Source: an uncultured Acidobacteriota bacterium | GTDB lineage: Bacteria; Acidobacteriota; Terriglobia; Bryobacterales; Bryobacteraceae | Assembly (NCBI GenBank): GCA_937952345.1 | Contig: CALFYN010000058.1 | Span: forward strand, 1 to 6,467 | Length of the DNA stretch: 6,467 nt | Direction of reading: 5' to 3' | In this document: piece after piece, positions 3,740-6,467 of the stretch | Position numbering within the stretch: the first letter of the stretch is position 1 | How the letters are laid out: each line of letters opens with the position of its first letter | Made by a program: the position numbers and the translations under genes | Notes under the pieces: generated by a model | What the model was told of the DNA's origin: nothing | The model's input: the letters and a program-made list of their open reading frames with translations, nothing else | Database searches by the model: none

Positions 3740-6467
3740 ATGCGCGCGCTACTCATCTTGTCCTGCGCCCTGTCCGCGGGTGCGCAGGAGCCTGTCGAAT
3801 TTTTCGAAACGGCGATCCGGCCCCTGCTGGCAAAGCACTGCTATTCCTGCCACAGCGCCAAGAGCAAGGTGAGTTTCGCCGGACTGCAACTCGATTCGGT
3901 GGCAAGCATAGCGAAGGGCAGCGACGCCGGTGCAGTGATTGTGGCTGGCGATGCGGCGCGGAGCAGGTTATTAATGGCAGTGCGTGGAGAGCTTCCGCAG
4001 CGGATGCCGCCGGCTGGCAAGTTGAGCGATGCCGAGATCGCGGCGTTAGAGAAATGGATCGGCATGGGCGCGCCGATGCCGAAGATCGCCGCCCCTGCGC
4101 CCGATGCAGCCGGATTCTCGGTGGACCAGCGACGGCGCGAGCATTGGGCATGGCAGCCCGTGCGCCCAGTAACGCCGCCGGCGCTGGCGGGCGAATCCTG
4201 GCCCCTCAATGCTGTGGACCAGTTTCTGCTGGCGGGCATGCGCGCGAAAGGCCTTGCGCCCGCCGCCGCCGCGGACAAAATGACACTGCTGCGGCGATTG
4301 ACTTACGATCTTACGGGATTGCCGCCCAGCGAAGCGGAGATGGCTGCCTACGCAGCCGACAACTCGCCCGGCGCCTATGAGAGGCTGTTGGACCGGTTAC
4401 TCGCTTCGCCGCGTTACGGTGAGCGCATGGCGCGACGGTTCATGGATCTCATCCGCTACAGCGAATCGCACGGGTCTGAGGGCGACCCCGATGTTCCGCA
4501 GGCGTGGCGCTATCGGGATTACCTGATCCGCGCATTCAATGAGGACGTGCCGTACGACCAGTTGATTCGCGAACATTTGGCTGGGGATTTGTTGTCGCGT
4601 CCGCGGGTGCGCGATGGGCGCAACGAATCGCTGCTGGCTACGGCCCACTTCCGCATGGTGGAGCATGGCTTTCAACCGGTGGATCCATGGGAAGACCGGG
4701 TCAAGTGGACGGACAATCAGATGGATGTGGTCGCGAAATCGTTTCAGGGGCTCACCATCACATGCGCGCGCTGCCACGATCACAAATTCGATGCCATCAG
4801 CCAGAAGGACTATTACGCACTGTTCGGCATCTTCGCCGGGCCCCGGCCAACACAACGGGCGATCAGTGCGCCGCCGATGCTCGAAAAGAATCGTGCTGAG
4901 TTGGCGGATTTGAAACCAGCGATAAGGCGCAGCCTGGCTGCACAGTGGCGTCACGACGTGGATGCGCTGGCATCCAAGATCGCCGGCCTGCAAGTCACCA
5001 AAGAAAGCCCGCTGTATCCGCTGGCGCAATCCACTTTCGATGCCGCCGCCTGGAGCGCCGAGTGGCGTAAGGAACTCCCCGCACGGCGTGAATTCAATGC
5101 GAAGAACTTTCAGCCGGCATGGGATCTGGCGGATAAGACCGTGTACGCGAAGTGGGTGAAGCAGGGCGTAGGGGCTTCGAACGGAGTATCCGCCGCTGGC
5201 GAGTTCTCCGTGCTGCCCGAAGGAGACCGGGCTATCGGCGCCATCTATCCACGCGGTGTGTATTCGCATCTCTTGTCGAACAAGCATGGCGCGGTAATTT
5301 CCTCGCCACGGTTCAAGATTGAATCGGATGCCGTCAGCGTACGATTCCTCGGCGGCAATTTCTCCTTCGCTCAATTGATCATTGAAAACTACGCCGTGCC
5401 ACGGGGAGGGATTTATCACCTGCGCTCCAGTGCGAAGCGCGATGAAATGGGCTGGTTTCATTGGGATGCCACGTTCTGGAAGGGCTTCACTGCGTATGTG
5501 GAGTTTTCCACGTTGGACGAGACCACGCTGTTTCTACTCGACGATCGCGACAATAAGCAGAAGACCAAACCCAAGCCGGTGCGGAACGGACGGAGTTGGT
5601 TCGGGGCGCAACAAGTGGTCTTTCACAACAACCAGTTGACGCCGAAGGAGGAGATGATTCCTGCGCTGCTCCTGGTGGATGGGCCGGTGGCGGAGTCGCG
5701 GGAGCAATACGCGGAGCGTTTGACCCGCACCGCGCTCGATGCCGTGAATAGTTTTGCCGTGGGTGTAATGACCGATGCACAGGCCGCGTTGCTGAATCAT
5801 TTGCTGGCACAGGGATTACTATCCAACAGCGCTTCAGTGATGCCCGAAGTGGCACGGTACAGGCGGTTGGAGAACGAGATCGCCGTGCCGGTGCGTGCTC
5901 CAGGCATCATGGAAGAGGCGCCAGGGGATCACCCGCTGCTGGTTCGCGGCGATCATCGCAAGCCGGGAGAAACCGTACCGCGAAGCTATCTCAGTGCGCT
6001 CGATAGCAAGCCATACGCCGATGCAAGCACCATGCGCCTTGCGCTCGCCGAGGAGATTGCTTCGCCGCGAAATCCGCTCACCGCGCGGGTCATGGTGAAC
6101 CGGCTTTGGCAGATACTGTTCCGCCGTGGCATTGTGCGCACGGTGGACAATTTCGGCAAGTTGGGAGAAGCTCCCACTCATCCGGAACTGCTCGACTGGT
6201 TGGCAGCGCGTTTCGTGGAGGATGGCTGGTCAGTAAAGCGGATGCTGCGGATGCTGGCGCTTACGCAAGCCTACCGCATGAGCGATACGGTAGATCCCGC
6301 GGATCCGAACAATGATACGTTTCATCACGTTCCACTGCGCCGGCTGGAGGCCGAGGAGATTCGCGATTCTATCCTGAGCGCGGCGGGATCGCTGGACACT
6401 TCGATGATGGGGCCGTCGATTCCGGTGTTCTACGCGCACGATACGGGCGCAACGAAGGGCGACCGGC
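3740..6467 (+). CDS. Exported PSCyt1-PSCyt2-PSD1 cytochrome-like protein (DUF1549/DUF1553), 3' end beyond window
   Basis: The frame is open for 909 codons and runs off the window. Residues 1-15 form a short Sec signal (MRALLILSCALSAGA, cleavage likely before Q16). PSCyt1 (about 20-100) carries the haem c motif CYSCH (34-38) and the later MPP (89-91) that usually supplies the methionine ligand. PSCyt2/DUF1549 (about 154-375) begins WPLNAVDQFLLAGM, includes LLRRLTYDLTGLPP, and has a second CxxCH in CARCHDHKFD (342-351). Residues about 385-700 are a strand-rich insert with DATFWKGFTAYVEF at 576. PSD1/DUF1553 starts near 718 with NPLTARVMVNRLW (778-790), THPELLDWLA (813-822) and LEAEEIRDS (869-877), and is cut by the window end. 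Family members usually run to about 750-1100 residues, so roughly 100 may be missing. Their function is unproven; they are thought to be periplasmic, are often followed by a DUF1501 gene, and are linked to polysaccharide degradation in Planctomycetota. The 45-base gap and separate promoter suggest a new transcription unit. Confidence 0.96.
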   Translation, partial: MRALLILSCALSAGAQEPVEFFETAIRPLLAKHCYSCHSAKSKVSFAGLQLDSVASIAKGSDAGAVIVAGDAARSRLLMAVRGELPQRMPPAGKLSDAEIAALEKWIGMGAPMPKIAAPAPDAAGFSVDQRRREHWAWQPVRPVTPPALAGESWPLNAVDQFLLAGMRAKGLAPAAAADKMTLLRRLTYDLTGLPPSEAEMAAYAADNSPGAYERLLDRLLASPRYGERMARRFMDLIRYSESHGSEGDPDVPQAWRYRDYLIRAFNEDVPYDQLIREHLAGDLLSRPRVRDGRNESLLATAHFRMVEHGFQPVDPWEDRVKWTDNQMDVVAKSFQGLTITCARCHDHKFDAISQKDYYALFGIFAGPRPTQRAISAPPMLEKNRAELADLKPAIRRSLAAQWRHDVDALASKIAGLQVTKESPLYPLAQSTFDAAAWSAEWRKELPARREFNAKNFQPAWDLADKTVYAKWVKQGVGASNGVSAAGEFSVLPEGDRAIGAIYPRGVYSHLLSNKHGAVISSPRFKIESDAVSVRFLGGNFSFAQLIIENYAVPRGGIYHLRSSAKRDEMGWFHWDATFWKGFTAYVEFSTLDETTLFLLDDRDNKQKTKPKPVRNGRSWFGAQQVVFHNNQLTPKEEMIPALLLVDGPVAESREQYAERLTRTALDAVNSFAVGVMTDAQAALLNHLLAQGLLSNSASVMPEVARYRRLENEIAVPVRAPGIMEEAPGDHPLLVRGDHRKPGETVPRSYLSALDSKPYADASTMRLALAEEIASPRNPLTARVMVNRLWQILFRRGIVRTVDNFGKLGEAPTHPELLDWLAARFVEDGWSVKRMLRMLALTQAYRMSDTVDPADPNNDTFHHVPLRRLEAEEIRDSILSAAGSLDTSMMGPSIPVFYAHDTGATKGDR

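Noticed and set aside
3451..4380. 309-codon open frame on the + strand
   Set aside because: It starts inside the LTxxQ gene, crosses the promoter gap and covers the signal peptide and haem domain of the 3740 gene in the wrong frame; its product is Arg/Ala/Gly-rich with no family features.
4397..5461. 354-codon open frame on the minus strand
   Set aside because: It is antisense to the PSCyt2 domain, whose frame carries clear motifs (CARCHDHKFD). The antisense product looks like codon-bias shadow and no binding site was seen.
1..6467. CRISPR arrays, tRNA or rRNA genes, insertion sequences
   Set aside because: No regularly spaced repeats, no cloverleaf or rRNA-like blocks, and no transposase or terminal inverted repeats were seen on either strand.

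Overview
This GC-rich window, with compact and partly overlapping genes, reads like the chromosome of an environmental Gram-negative bacterium, most likely an acidobacterium of the Solibacter/Bryobacter type. The basis is a giant PSCyt1-PSCyt2-PSD1 cytochrome-like gene, a kinesin-light-chain-type TPR protein and an ECF sigma/anti-sigma cassette with a periplasmic LTxxQ protein. Planctomycetota and Verrucomicrobiota share several of these families, so the assignment is an inference.

Layout. Bases 1-85 hold what looks like the last codons of a citrate synthase/citryl-CoA lyase-type gene whose frame shifts close to its end. Bases 142-969 (+) encode a conserved protein of unknown function with a DVD motif. 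The gap 970-1149 contains no large gene, but carries a 25-codon reading frame on the minus strand (992-1069) with a well-spaced ribosome binding site and a signal-peptide-like product. Bases 1150-2154 (-) encode a TPR protein. Divergent from it is a tight + strand operon: ECF sigma factor (2273-2881), HHCC zinc-type membrane anti-sigma factor (2878-3318) and a membrane-anchored periplasmic LTxxQ (CpxP/Spy/CnrX-like) protein (3299-3694). After 45 bases a very long open frame (3740 to past the window end) encodes an exported protein with two CxxCH haem motifs, PSCyt1, PSCyt2 and the start of PSD1.

The most striking observation is between the TPR gene and the sigma gene. Both start codons are preceded by the same bipartite element, ACCGTAAC-N15-GGTGTCT, on opposite strands, and each element lies exactly 15 bases before its start codon. 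It has the form of an ECF promoter (GTAAC at -35, GTCT at -10). This predicts that the sigma factor drives its own operon and the TPR gene together. The likely circuit is an envelope signal sensed by the LTxxQ protein and the anti-sigma factor, release of the sigma factor, then autoactivation plus expression of the TPR protein. The haem protein gene has a different, housekeeping-like and near-leaderless promoter, so it is probably not part of this regulon.
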